Part shown: piece after piece, positions 19,827 to 31,500 of the stretch
Layout: every line of letters begins with the position of its first letter
Numbering within the stretch: the first letter of the stretch is position 1
Assembly (NCBI GenBank): GCA_964036045.1
Contig: OZ038387.1
Location: forward strand, 15,502,920 to 15,566,919
Source: Eutreptiella sp. 'Long Island Sound 2002'
Taxonomy: Eukaryota; Euglenozoa; Euglenophyceae; Eutreptiales; Eutreptiaceae
Length of the DNA: 64,000 bases
Direction of reading: 5' to 3'
Translations under genes and position numbers: made by a program
The notes under the pieces: model-generated
Told to the model about the DNA's origin: nothing
The model's input: the letters and a program-made list of their open reading frames with translations, nothing else
The model's database searches: none

Positions 19827-21641
19827 CTACATGTGCTTTGGTGCACGATGCTTCTTCCGCATGTGTTGCATGCCAAACTTGATCCCCTCTCTACCCAAAC
19901 CCTTTTCCCCAAACCACAACCGGATGCCCCAATCAAGGGCATCCAGGTGCAGAGCATGCCTTAGTCCCCATCGGATGACATAAGGCTTGCTCAGCTTCCA
20001 CCCTTGAAAACAATGGCGGATGTCCATTTTAAAACTTTTGTTCCTCCATTCCGTGGGAATGGAGGAAAACTTAATAAAATTCCCCCACCTTTGGAGGTGT
20101 GCCCCACTGTGGCACACCACCCAATGCACCCAAAACGCCAGGTCGGAGGGCGCACTGGCAACATCCCCCCGACCCACAGGAATGGGGTCCATGTACTCCC
20201 GACCGGAGACCACTTGCCCTGCGGCAGCCTTTGGCGCCACCAACTCCACCTCGGGCTTGGCCACCTCGTAATCGGTGATGCTCCGCAGTGGCCAGGGATC
20301 ATACTGGACCTGAATGGGAAGAAAGGGTGGAATTCTAACAAAGAACTAGGCAAAATAGATCGAAATTGGCAACAAATACTATGAGTATACGGCCGTATAC
20401 CTCCGAGTATACGGCCGTATACCTCGGAGTATACGGCCGTATACTCAAAATGGGTGGGCAGGTATACGGCCGTATACTCGCGGTATACGGCCGTATACTG
20501 GGAGTATACGGCCGTATACCGTGGGTATACGGCCGTATACACAAGGTATACGGCCGTATCTCAAGACCATGGCACTGGGTGGGTGAGAGGTATGCATGCT
20601 ACACCTGCAAACGACATGTTCCTGGTTCAAACCCCACTGCCCTCAAACATGCAAAAACATGTGTAGGCCACTGAAGAATCCTGGGAAGAAGTTGAAGAGG
20701 TTGATGATCAATTCAATTCAACTCAACCTGAAGAACTGCAACCATATAGGGAGGCGCTGAAGACAGGCCAAACAAAAAAACCCACCAGTGACCCTACCTT
20801 TTGAGATATTATTATTTGAGATAATAAACGGGACTTAATTAAATGAATAACAACAACACAGTTCAACCCATGCCCGGATCCCACAAATACCTGATTGCAG
20901 ATGCACCACAGCTCTTGCTTCTCCTCTTCCTCCTCCTCCACGTCCTCATCTTCTTCTCCGGCCTTCTCCTTGCCCTTCCTTGACTTTGCCTTGGGCTTCG
21001 GCTTCGACTTCTTCTTTCTCGAAACCGTCTTGAATGGCCACCACTTCACCCAACCATAGCTCTCCGCCAGTGCAACATCCATGAGGTGGTGCTTGTGCCC
21101 AAGTGCAAACCAATGCAAAACCCCGCCAATTGTGGGATCGGTGGAAGCCAAAGCAACACCACCAATCAAACCCCGCGAAACCACCAATGAACCGGGGGGA
21201 CAAGCAAGGAAAGTGCCATCCGAGCCCACAGAAGGCAAGGGGTTAGCATGCATTTGCCGCAATGGGCACTCCTCATATGAAGGGTGACCCTCAACCCCAA
21301 CTCGAAGGGGGCTAGGGGACAAATGTTCATGAACTGCAAAAAAAGTAGCCCCATCAACGGGCATCCGAATCATGGAGCTGCAACACAATAGCTTGCAGAT
21401 TAGGGTTGTTGTCAAACAACGACAACAAAGGGTCAGTGAGGCTGTGGGGTTGGGCAACGCCGGGGTGCGTTAGCTTCACCAGGGCCACAGGGGTGTCCAA
21501 GGTGGACCAAGCACAATTCTCAAGAGAAGTCCAAGACACGGTGCGTGTGCTGTCGGGGCTGTAAACACCTCTGTGCACTGTGCGGAGAGCTACGGCATCG
21601 GCCCACTTCTTCAACAAGGCATGAGTGCCGGCATCAGTCAT
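19827..21641 (-). CDS. Two-exon gene inside the TIR element, product unknown, one frameshift
   Basis: Start ATG at 21641 sits in a strong GCCACCATGA context. Exon 1 runs to 20891 and ends WCICNQ at a GTATTT donor; exon 2 begins at 20309 after CCCATTCAG with VQYDPW and stops at 19827. Exon 1 carries one extra base in a three-G run (21359-21361 on the plus strand). Ignoring it gives exactly 250 codons and a phase-0 join, so the intact product would be about 410 residues. Visible: an acidic/polar N-terminal domain, a WFALGHKHHLMDVALAESYGW segment, a long Lys-rich run (RKKKSKPKPKAKSRKGKEK) next to a Glu/Asp run, a lone CIC, and a Trp/His-rich C-terminal domain (FWVHWVVCHSGAHLQRW, RRLW-type basic end). 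No catalytic motif is recognised. The basic tract suggests nuclear or DNA-binding activity. Confidence 0.55.
20309..20891 (-). other. Intron of the element gene, carrying the main palindrome array
   Basis: The intron is 581 bp (20310-20890), with donor CAG|GTATTT and acceptor CCCATTCAG|GTC, both phase 0. Between 20385 and 20560 it holds seven perfect and one truncated copy of GTATACGGCCGTATAC, spaced by about 21-22 bp, that is about two helical turns. Nothing else coding is evident. Confidence 0.65.
20385..20560. repeat. Palindrome array, intronic, eight copies
   Basis: Copies start at 20385, 20407, 20429, 20462, 20483, 20504, 20525 and 20546. The last is truncated (ends GTATC). Spacers are 5-6 bases of unrelated sequence except one of 17. 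Regular spacing of a perfect dyad is what arrays of binding sites for a dimeric protein look like; cruciform formation is another possibility. Confidence 0.9.
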
Positions 21642-21870
21642 GGTGGCAGAAAAAGAGGGCCTGGGAGAGCAAGAAGCAACATAATATGGATTGGAATGGA
21701 CACATATGGAGACATACATTGCAATCATGAGTGAAGTATGAGCCTAGATTGGTTTCAAGTGGTGTGCAATTGTTGGGCAAAGGCAAAGCATGCAACAAGA
21801 TGGGCACAAAAGGCACAACAATGGAATTTTTCAACTTGAAACAACCACCTGGTGCAAACAAATACCCCCA

Positions 21871-21964
21871 GTATACGGCCGTATACTCTAAGTATACGGC
21901 CGTATACTCCAGAGTATACGGCCGTATACTGAGGTATTGGAGCCTTGAGTATACGGCCGTATAC
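21871..21964. repeat. Palindrome array upstream of the element gene
   Basis: Four copies of GTATACGGCCGTATAC at 21871, 21892, 21914 and 21949. The array lies 230-325 bp upstream of the gene's start codon and about 175 bp inside the right terminal inverted repeat, so it could act in transcription control or as a subterminal transposase site. Confidence 0.9.
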
Positions 21965-22879
21965 CCCAAGAGCCCAAAATGGGGTATTTTCAAACACAAC
22001 ATTGATCATCACAATTGGCAAACTAGAGGTATTCCCCAACCCACCTATGCATGCATTGTGCATTATACATTCGTACCCACCTGTACATGCCACATACCCC
22101 TTTCTCCCAAAACCCCCTTTTTTACCCGTATACTCCCAGGTATTCCTGGTATGCCAGGTTATGCTCACCATATGTGTTTGGTTTTGTGGTTGAGGAAGAG
22201 CCATGCCATGGGAGCGGAATTGCGTGTTGACGTGAAAGGGTAGTCGACTCACCGGTGTCGCGGAAGGCGCATACTTGTGAGTTTTTGAAGTGTGAGACCG
22301 TCGTCCCGAAGAAATGGCACGATGCTTCCGGGGTTTTCGAACAAATCTTTGCCTGAGAGAAGCAACGCAAGTGGACCCCGTTCATTCAGTAAATTGGAAA
22401 ACTCGACAACTTCACATGAATCAAACGAGGAGAAGTTGTGAGCTGCAAATGCAAATCAAAAGGCCGAATTCCCTTGACGAAGACTCACCCTATCATTGTT
22501 GAAGCACGTGTGCATGTTGTCCGAACTTCTGTACGAAACACGGCTTTGTTTCGGCAACGGACACACCTATTTTTGCCTTATCCCCATTCATCTTGGATCT
22601 TACCCCCTTGCCAAGTTTTCGGGTTTCGTCCATGATGATGGACTAAGAAGAAGCAGAGGAACGGAACGCTCACATGCACTAGACCACGGCACGTGTTGGT
22701 CATTCGATGCAACGCAATGCTCAAACCATTCGTTCCCAAAAAAAGCCTTTCTGCGCACTCGCTGGTGGAGAATGTATTGCAATCAACCCAACCCGCGCCA
22801 ATCAAATAGCGGCTTTGCAACTCGCTATCAACTCTTAGCTACCCTCCTGTAGCAAGGTTGCTGATGGCATTCCAAGCTA

Positions 22880-23185
22880 TTACTTGCATTCGGCGATGAG
22901 GTAGATGATCGAATCTATGGAACCAGCAGTGTCCCCCACTGCTTCGGGGACTGGAAACCGGGGAAACGGCCAAAACCTAGTGCTTAGCGCATACCAGCCC
23001 AGAAATGGGGCAGATGGTAACCCTACTTCTTCAAGCACGTTTGGATGGTCACCAGTTTCAAACCTCACCGCCAACCACGTCCACTCAACAGCGCGATTGA
23101 GGTTATTACTCGGCCATTTGTAGACAAAGGCCACAACAACCCACAAACAAGGGAACCCAACACCAAAGTCATTTTCCAGTGGCAT
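22880..23185 (-). CDS. Possible small ORF or exon, unknown
   Basis: The frame starts ATG at 23185 (MPLENDFGVGFP) and runs 101 codons. Trp/Phe/Pro-rich blocks (EWTWLAVRFETGDHPNV, APFLGWYALSTRFWPFPRF) give it a protein-like look. The frame is open a further 13 codons upstream. No family is recognised, and it may be a fragment of a decayed element. Confidence 0.3.
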   Translation of the reverse strand: MPLENDFGVGFPCLWVVVAFVYKWPSNNLNRAVEWTWLAVRFETGDHPNVLEEVGLPSAPFLGWYALSTRFWPFPRFPVPEAVGDTAGSIDSIIYLIAECK

Positions 23186-24580
23186 AAAGTGAGATCCACA
23201 TGCTTGCGGAGAATTGTACGGTTACGTTCTGTACAACGACGAGCTACAAAGCGGACAGAAGCGGATATCCATTGCAAGAGAACGAGAATGCAACCCAAAA
23301 ATACCCGTCGACGCATCATCCCAACAATAATAGAACACACATAACACTCATTGCCGTTCGTTCCATAATTACGGGATATGACACGCAAATCACATGCAAA
23401 TGGCATGATAATAAAACTCAACGGCACTCAACGGCTCATAGACGTCAACCCGTGAGCCGTTCTGGAGAATTTTGTGGAAAATCGATTGTGAAGTCGTGTG
23501 GCACAACGGTTGTGGGGGGTAGGTTTGTACCCAAGTGGACCGCAAAGTTTGTAGAGCCCGCTGAGTCCCCTGAAAGATTTGTTTGGATGTAACGCGAAGC
23601 TCAAGTTTAAGAGGCGATTCGCACCCCCCCAAAACACTTTGCGCTGAAACGGCCTCAATTTGGCGTCACGGCCGTTGCGGGGAGACCCATGAAAACGGCT
23701 GCAATTTAGCGCTGAAATTGTACTTGAGGCTGTACGTAGGCATCTCCAACCCTCAAACGAAAGCACCGAAGAACATCAATGTAGTGCGATGATGGATGGC
23801 ACGGCAGACGAGACAAACAGAGAGTTTTGTCGTAGTTTCGTACGCATGCATGTATTCATGGATCACTTCTCTTCAACGCACGATGGACATTGGAATCATT
23901 GCATGAACATGGTGGGAAGACTCTTTCAAAACGAGCTTCTCTCAGAGAAATAATCCTCCTTGTATGCACGGGTTAGGGGCGGACACGACAGGGCGCCCAT
24001 GTGGGGGCCCTATGTTGATGGACACGGAGTCAAGCACAAGGGTTGCTTCTAGCCCAACTCTTGCCTTTCGGTGGACCGCATGATTGCAGAACAATCGTGA
24101 CAACGTGTCAAGCACAATTGCACTAGTGGCACCCATGCGCTTCGAACCGACGTCGAACGCACAGGATAAACCCGAGAACGTGTCGCCTGGGTCCTTGGCA
24201 AGGGGTCGTCGCACGTATGCAAACCAACTAGTTGGCTGTACATGTAGCGAACAGTGAAATTATTGAACGCAGCAGTGTGGCACCATGAAATTGTCCAAAT
24301 ATATCATGATAATTAGACCACTTATGATTTCGCTGTTATGGAAGAATTATCCATTTTGATTTTGGCGTTTTCCGTGGGAGTGACTTCACTAACTAGGGAT
24401 TAGATTTAGATTTAGATTTAGATTGGAGTTTGGGAGAAATCGCTATGAAAACAAGGATTTCAAAAAGAATGTTTTTCCATTGCATTCGTCCCTAGGTAGT
24501 GAAGTACAGTAATTACTGTACCCTAACACTATTTCACGACGGTCCAGAAAGGCCCGGTAGCTGATTCCGCGACTTCGATT

Positions 24581-24763
24581 TTGATGCCTACAGAATCACT
24601 CAGATGGCCCAAACGAGTAGGAAATCGGAATTTTTTGGTATACTGGAACAAAATTAGTAAAGCAGCAAACGAAGCAACAACGCGAGAAACTCTTCAGACG
24701 GCCATGAATCGGGCTGTAGTGCAACAAAGAAAATTCGGGTGTTTGCACCACATTCCGACATAG
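24581..24763 (+). CDS. Possible ORF fragment, unknown
   Basis: A 60-codon frame with SLRWPKRVGNRNFLVYWNK and a helical ANEATTRETLQTAMNRAV segment. It reads like part of a transposon or DNA-binding protein but is too short to place. Confidence 0.2.
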   Translation: MMPTESLRWPKRVGNRNFLVYWNKISKAANEATTRETLQTAMNRAVVQQRKFGCLHHIPT

Positions 24764-26274
24764 GATTGTTCGCCCTATTTATTTTCGTTATCTCGCGCAT
24801 TCACGTAGCTTCAAGCCAAAAAGCATTCACGTAGCTTCAAAATGACATGCGATGACCTAGGGGGGGTCTGTCTCAGAAATCCCCGCCCCCAACCCTCCGG
24901 GTCCAGGTGTCATGCCACATCCCTTGAACTACGCAGAACGGCAAGGGTGCAAGGGGCAAGGGGAGGGGGGGGCACGTAGGGCTGAATTGTACACCATTGG
25001 GCAAAGAGGAAGCCAAGGGCCGAAAAATAGCCGATTTAAGAAATTCAGTGCAACGACCGGCATACGGGTCGGTTTCCCATGGGACCTAGCGCTTATTTTG
25101 CCCATCAATGTGGGTGATCAAGGGGAGCAAGGATCGAGGAGTATGCACACACTGGTGGTTTTTGGTAGAATTAGTACTGTGAGAATCGCTACAAAGACTT
25201 TTTGGACCGTTGTGTTTCCGTAATTTTGCGTTACCGCGAAGATATTCGTCGCAGAGGGCATCGCACGCCGCGCCCGTTGCCACCAAAATTTTCGAAATAT
25301 GCCGCAAGTGTGATCATTCTATTTCTAATTCTTGATCAAACAGTATTTGTTGCAGTGACGCCGTTGAAATGTGTCCGACACCTTAATTTCCGCGGCTTCG
25401 AGGTTTGGGTTTTTTTTGTCTCAAATTCAGCAGGTCCTGTGTCTCCCTTTAGTTGGCCCAAAGGGAGGCCACTTAGCTGCCTTGTTTGTCCGGGAGAGCA
25501 ACTGCAGCATTGTATGCTAAGTGAGCTAGCATTGTATGCCGAGTGAGCTGGGCTCACAATTTGCATGGTGCAGTGCATGTTGTTGTTCCCAAGGCAAATG
25601 GTGGCTTGGTGAGCTTTTTTCTTTTGGAGGTTTGTGAGGTAATCTGTGTGCCACGCGTGTTCGTGGGATGGATCCGGATTGATTGATTGGTTCATCATTA
25701 TGGATTGCGATCCCCTTCCTTGTCTCCAGCAAACAGATGCGTTGGTGTGTGGTGTCGCACCTTGTTGCATTGCACTGCTTCGAACTCCAAGGCAAGATTC
25801 CAACCGCAACTCGCATCCAATACGGGGGTTCAGCAAATGAATGAGATCGTGATTCACATCGGGTCGCGAGGGACAGAGGCCGGTATGGGGAAAACATCGG
25901 GAATAGAAAATACTATCTCCTAACTATTGAAACTGGACGGTATTCCTAACAATGAAATGGTGTCGACTTGGAGAATGGACACAATCCTAATTATGAAACC
26001 GGGAAAATGAGTGACCATCGTATGTATCGTGGTATAGTGCACTAAAGATATCGTGATTTGTCGAAAGGGGGAAAAAAGGCACCGGAACATTGGAAATACG
26101 CTTGAGGAAGCGAAAGAGTTCTATTGAAAACTCTTTGAGGTTTCCCATGCTCCTTAGCGAAACTTACTTGGATGGCAATGTGATGCTCACCTTGCAATGG
26201 GAGGGGAAAATCACCACTCATGCCACGGCCACAAATTAACCCACGTTCGGCGACAATGACTGTGCGCGACTTGC

Positions 26275-26397
<123 letters not shown>

Positions 26398-27048
26398 TGC
26401 CCAAGAAGAATTCAAATCATGCTCAAACTACGAGGTTCAACATCCGAAGCGCTTGGGTAATAGTGGAATCAAGCCCACACAATCATCATCTATTACCCAT
26501 CTCCCATTTTCTACCACCTGGTACAAAGACACCACTAACAATGGTACGAGGTTGCCATTCCTCAAATTACACACATCATATTTTTCAACCCTAAGTTCGT
26601 GGTGTTTGAGATTCGGTGGAAAGACCTACAAATTCATGCACCAAGCGGGAGAATGTTAGAGCGGGTTGGAAAGTTGTGGTGACAACGGACGTGCCTTCCG
26701 GCCGCACAACGTGCACCGCGTTTCATTCCATACGTCGCCTTGTTGGTTTCCCCACATGACGGTAATCTTGGGTCATGATCTTGTGGAGCACAAGACGAGA
26801 CGATGGGTTGTCGTGGAGTGTGTGATCTTGTCTGATCACGAGAAAAAGGCGCGTATGGGACTGCTCACAGCACCAAAAGAAATTGCCTCACTAATCCATG
26901 GGCGCAAAATGGCTTGAAATAGGAAATAATATGAACGCAAGTGGATTGTGCGGAGCTAATGCACATGGAGGCCATGTGGATAATTTTAGAACCTTGAGAC
27001 TTCAAGACTAGGGACATTTTCCTTTGTAGTTGCGCCAGGAGGCATGCC

Positions 27049-28556
27049 ATGTTGTTCTCCATGCTGTTGTGTATGGCAATTTGGCTCAACCCGGTGGGAG
27101 CGACCAACGATTTATTCGTGTTCGTATCGTCACGCGACGGCACTATCCAATTACCAAGCATAAGGCGTCGGTGGGGCAAAAGCGAAAATGTGGGATCAGT
27201 AGTGTTGCTATGTGGAGAGGAGGGGTTTATCAACGAGTTGCTCGATGAAGTCGTACACATTTCATCGAGTCCGACTTCCCTCAAAATACACATTGCGTTA
27301 CGTGGAGATTGTAACAGCCAGGTCCCCGAGATGCCACTTGCTCCATCCACGGTCTGCACGGTTGATAATTGCCATGAAATGCCACTCAATCGTGCTCCTT
27401 TGGATGGAAACATGAGCGACGACACGACCAATGGCGCACCAAACAACTTGGCCACACAACCCTATGGTCCACCTAAAGCACGAAATATTGCAGTCACCCC
27501 CGTACCATTTGCGTTGTCGCCTCGGGTCTCAAATGCAAGATTGAACAACGACATGCACGCGGCATCTTCGAAGGGGATGGCGGCGGCCAAGGTTGGGTCC
27601 ATGTATTGGCATGGTAACGAAACACTCAGGCTTCATCACTTGCATGCGGCAACGACTTCGTCCTGGCCGCGAGACGATATTCATGTTGCAAGCGATGGAA
27701 AGCGACGCAAGGGCTTTACCCCGGCCGAATTTCAGCTTTGGCCTTTCCGGAAAGCTTGCCTCGGAAAGGTAACCCTTGACGCAATTTCGGAGTGGGACCG
27801 CGCAGTGGAGCAACTTTGCCAAAGTGGAACTTTGCACATCGTGCCAGGCATATATTGGGTAGACTTCGCCATAGCTATGGAAGACCGTACTCTCACCGTT
27901 GAATGTGAACAAGGCGTGTTCATCCACTTGCCATACGCGATGGCGTTACAAAATGTCGCACTGCGAGTTGCTCGTTGCGTGCTCATCGGGCAAAGGCGGG
28001 TAATTGAAGGCCGCAACAGTTGCGTACAAGCTTTCGGTGCCACATTTGTAGGAGGGGGCGTTGTGCTGACCTACCACAAGGGCACCACGGATAGAATGAT
28101 CTGCCAATCGGCCCCTTTCGTCGCCAACTTGTTTCTTGGCACACGATTTCACCGCATCCAACACTCGCATAGTGGGGGCGCCATCTCGGTACACTACGGT
28201 CTCGGGCCACGAATGGTCAATGTGAATGTTTTCCGAAATGTACTATTTACCGAGACCCATGCGGGTCGGGGTGGGGGGGCAATCTCCGTGGTGTACCGAT
28301 CGGACACGACAGATGCAAAGAATGTCTTCGAAAATGTGTCATTCGTCAACACGAGCTCTGGGTTGGCCGGCGGCGCCGTCTCCATTTGGTATGGACATGA
28401 CGCCTCGGATTGCAAGAGCATTTTCCGATCCGTCACGTTCCGCAACACGACGTCTGGGTGGAGTGGGGGAGCGGTGTCCATACGCTACGGCGGGCACGCG
28501 TATCGGGACGACAACGTGTTTCAAGATTCGCATTTCATTCAAACAACGGCGGGAAG
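27049..28556 (+). CDS. Exon 1: signal peptide and first four GGA repeats
   Basis: ATG at 27049 gives a typical signal peptide followed by TNDLFVF. Residues 375-503 carry four repeats spaced 33, 32 and 32 residues: SGGAISVHYG, GGGAISVVYR, AGGAVSIWYG and SGGAVSIRYG. Each is preceded by a VF-x-[NSD]-x-x-F-x-x-T block. This is the pattern of chlamydial Pmp-type beta-helix rungs. The donor is GGAAG|GTGAGT, phase 2. Confidence 0.85.
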
Positions 28557-31500
28557 GTGAGTTTTGTCCCTCCGTAGTATTTGGGAGTGGGAGTATTTCG
28601 TTGGGCAATACTTGTGCGTGCTAGTTAACCTTCTGTGCTCCGTGCCGTAACCATCGGAGCGGGTGTGCCCCGTATTCGCACCATGAATACCCATTTGGGT
28701 GATCAAATTCGATTCGAACACTAGAGACGTGTTTCTGAGAGTATCGTTCAACGATTGGGAGAAATTTAGGCTAGCCATATGTCCGCGCGCGTACGTTTAT
28801 GTGTGCACTTGTTGGAGCAATTGTGTATGCGCATATGGGAGTAATTGTGTTTGTGCTTTCTTCTTCTTCTTGCGCGATGGGGGGGGGGGGTGAAGTGCCA
28901 TCAATTTGGACGGCCCATGCGACGAGCAAGGGGTTCCATTCCATTCATTGGCTTTGTGCTATGCGTGCCGGTTTCAGCAAACACGTTCAAGCTTGCACGT
29001 GCCCTCCACATTCACATCCACATTCACCCCTGCGCCTGTTCACAACCGACATCGTGTTCACGAACGTACGAATGTACGTGAACATACTACATTTTCCCAT
29101 TTTCCACGCCATTGAAACCGGCTAGCGCACCACACCCTAGGGTTGGTGCCCCGATGCCGCCGTTTGTAGGCGTCTTATATTTGCCACTCATTGTTGTCAC
29201 CCTCTCCTGTCCGTAGGAACGGTGGCGCTGTTGCCCTCGTGTACGCGACCAAAAGCCGTGGCAGTGCAATTGGCTTCCACGGCGTCCTCCTCAGCGACGT
29301 GACGTCCTCGGCCTGTGGCGGGGGCTTGTTTCTTTACCTTCCAATGGACAAGTTCCTGCAGACACATTGCCTTAGTCCTTGGGAAGACGAGCGCAAAGGG
29401 TATTTCTGTGCCTTGCACCTCTAATCTGTCAGTGCGTTTGTGTTGCGTTGTTCCCCTGCATTATCCTGCATGGTGTCGCGTTGCGTCGTGTTGTGCTGTG
29501 TTGTGTCCTGTTGTGTTGTGTTGTGTCGTCGCATGCGTTCTGTGGGAGGGCGGAGCCTGTGTGTACCATGGGATGCTCAAGGACCCTACCACGACTGTAC
29601 ACCCTCACCACGCCTCTGCCGCGCCTCTCCACCCCGTTACCGCACCTACTGTTCAATCTGACGAGGCAATGCATATCTAGCATCGGTGTTTGCTCATCTG
29701 TTCGGCGCTGCATGCATGCTTCACGTGTGCATGCGCAGATTGCCGTCCAAAGGTTGCCGCATCCCATTTCTTCTTCAGGGTTTACGCCCGGTTCGAATAT
29801 GAGGCCAGTGTGTGGATTGTGGCGTCCCAGTTCATCAATGTAGGCTGCCGCTCGCGGAGCTGCAGCGGAGGCGCCGTCTTCGCCATCGGGTGGCCACCAT
29901 CATCACCTGACCACTATCAGCCCCAGCCACCTCACCCAGCACCCATGCAACCATTTGCAACACGCAGGGGGTGGGGTTAACGGCTTGTGCCGTGTGCCGT
30001 GCCGTTCAGGGCCACCAGGGGGGAGGGTCGTGCCGCGCCGTGCCATTGAGTTCATACCGTCGTGTTCGGCTGATTGAAGTAGGAAGGTATGTCGCTATGT
30101 TGGCCAGCAATGTATTGTTATTGCCTTTGTACAATGACAGCAAGAATTCACGTAACCGGCTACGCTTTCATTTTTTTTCAAGATTAATTTCCTCACTTGC
30201 ATGCAATTCTTCACCAGCTGCGCTCCCTTTTTTTTTTTTTAAAAAAAAACGATCTTTGTCATTGTTGTTTTTTTTTTCTTGCATGCCACACAACGTCACT
30301 GGCTACTATTTTGTTTTCAAGATGAGCTTGCTCATTTGTAAGTACGAAGCCAAGTGCCAATCCTGTATTTTCAGCAGCTCCAGGTCTTTTGGGGCGTGCA
30401 ACTTTAACAATTTTGAACTCAGGACTCGTTGTGTCAATTTCAAGTGATGTTATTTGAACAATTCATATTACGGCGATTTGCTCACGTGTCTTGCTCACGT
30501 GCTTTGCATCGTTTTTGGTGCAGGGGCGGGGGGTCGAGGCATTGTGCCACGGACAGCGCTGCGCAATGCCCACGTTTCCCAATCCAGGCAAAGTTTAAAG
30601 AGCGCCCACATCTGTGAGGTGGGACTGAGTCGCTTCCAGGGATGTGGGGGGCGAGCCGGAGCCACCCACCTCTGTCGGTCAGTTGAAGAACGGCATGCGA
30701 TGTTTGACACAGCAGAGCCCCGCCCCATTGGATGTGGGGCCCTCTCACATCTGGCGTCTGGGTCAGCAGGACATGCACACATGACGTTGCTACCCGATCA
30801 TGCCCGAATGTTTGCACGGCCGCAGCATCGCACAGGCATTGCACGTCCCGCAGGGGGAATCTCACCATCATGGACACCACGCTCGCCCACACCCGCCCTG
30901 CCCCCAGTGCGGGGCTGTACGGAGGCGTGCTGTACGTCAGCCGCAGCGCTCGGCTCCACCTGGAGAACACCGGGGTCTCGCAGGGCCCAGCCCTCCCCGC
31001 AAAGCGCGGACAACTGTTGTACTCGGACAGCATCGGCGGCGTGACGCTTGGACCCGCGACGGTGCTGGAGGCGGGCCCCCCAGTCCGGGGTGAGACTATT
31101 ATGGAAGTGGTGCATGGTGTGTCACATTTGCACCGCTGGGCTGCAGCTGCATCGCTGGAAACCAGGTGGGCTGGGTGGGCATGAAGGCGGGGATGGCCCG
31201 TAGGGGTGTGTGGAAGATGGTGGTCGGCAGGGCAGGATGGGGTTGCCGAAGCTCACACTACGCCCCATGCCACCCCAGCCCCACATCTCTTGACCACATT
31301 CAGGACATGGCGGAAGCAAATGCATGACTGAATGGTCATAAACTGATCACCAAATGTATGCCTCAAAATGGTCACCAGGTCGTGGTGATCATTTGAGCAT
31401 CTCCCGGAACCATCCCCTGCCATACCGGGACCCCACTCCCAAGGCTTGAGGCCAGCCTCTTGCAATGCGTGGCCCACAGCCGTTTGCTGAAGGTGTTGCC

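Larger units (their letters stand above)
19275..22172. mobile_element. 2.9-kb DNA transposon-like element with TIRs and palindrome arrays
   Basis: The left end 19275-19308 (TATGGTGAGCATAACCTGGC...) is the reverse complement of 22139-22172 over 34 bases with one mismatch. If the true ends are TGGTGAG...CTCACCA, both are flanked by TA, which is consistent with a TA target duplication but cannot be separated from the inverted repeat itself. Inside are one minus-strand two-exon gene (21641-19827) and arrays of the palindrome GTATACGGCCGTATAC near the left end (2 full copies), in the gene's intron (8) and upstream of the gene (4). The encoded protein is not a transposase I recognise, so the element may be non-autonomous, may carry a novel transposase, or may be a captured gene. 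Confidence 0.65.

Noticed and set aside
20570-20660. B-box-like GGTTCAAACCCC and a CxxC...H...C...H peptide on the plus strand
   Set aside because: T-arm stems do not pair, so no tRNA. The zinc-finger-like peptide is only 29 residues, antisense to the element gene's intron, and preceded by the palindrome array.
20385-21964. CRISPR-like interpretation of the regularly spaced palindromes
   Set aside because: Repeats are 16 bp with 5-6 bp spacers, in a eukaryotic intron, with no cas genes; spacers are too short to be protospacer-derived.
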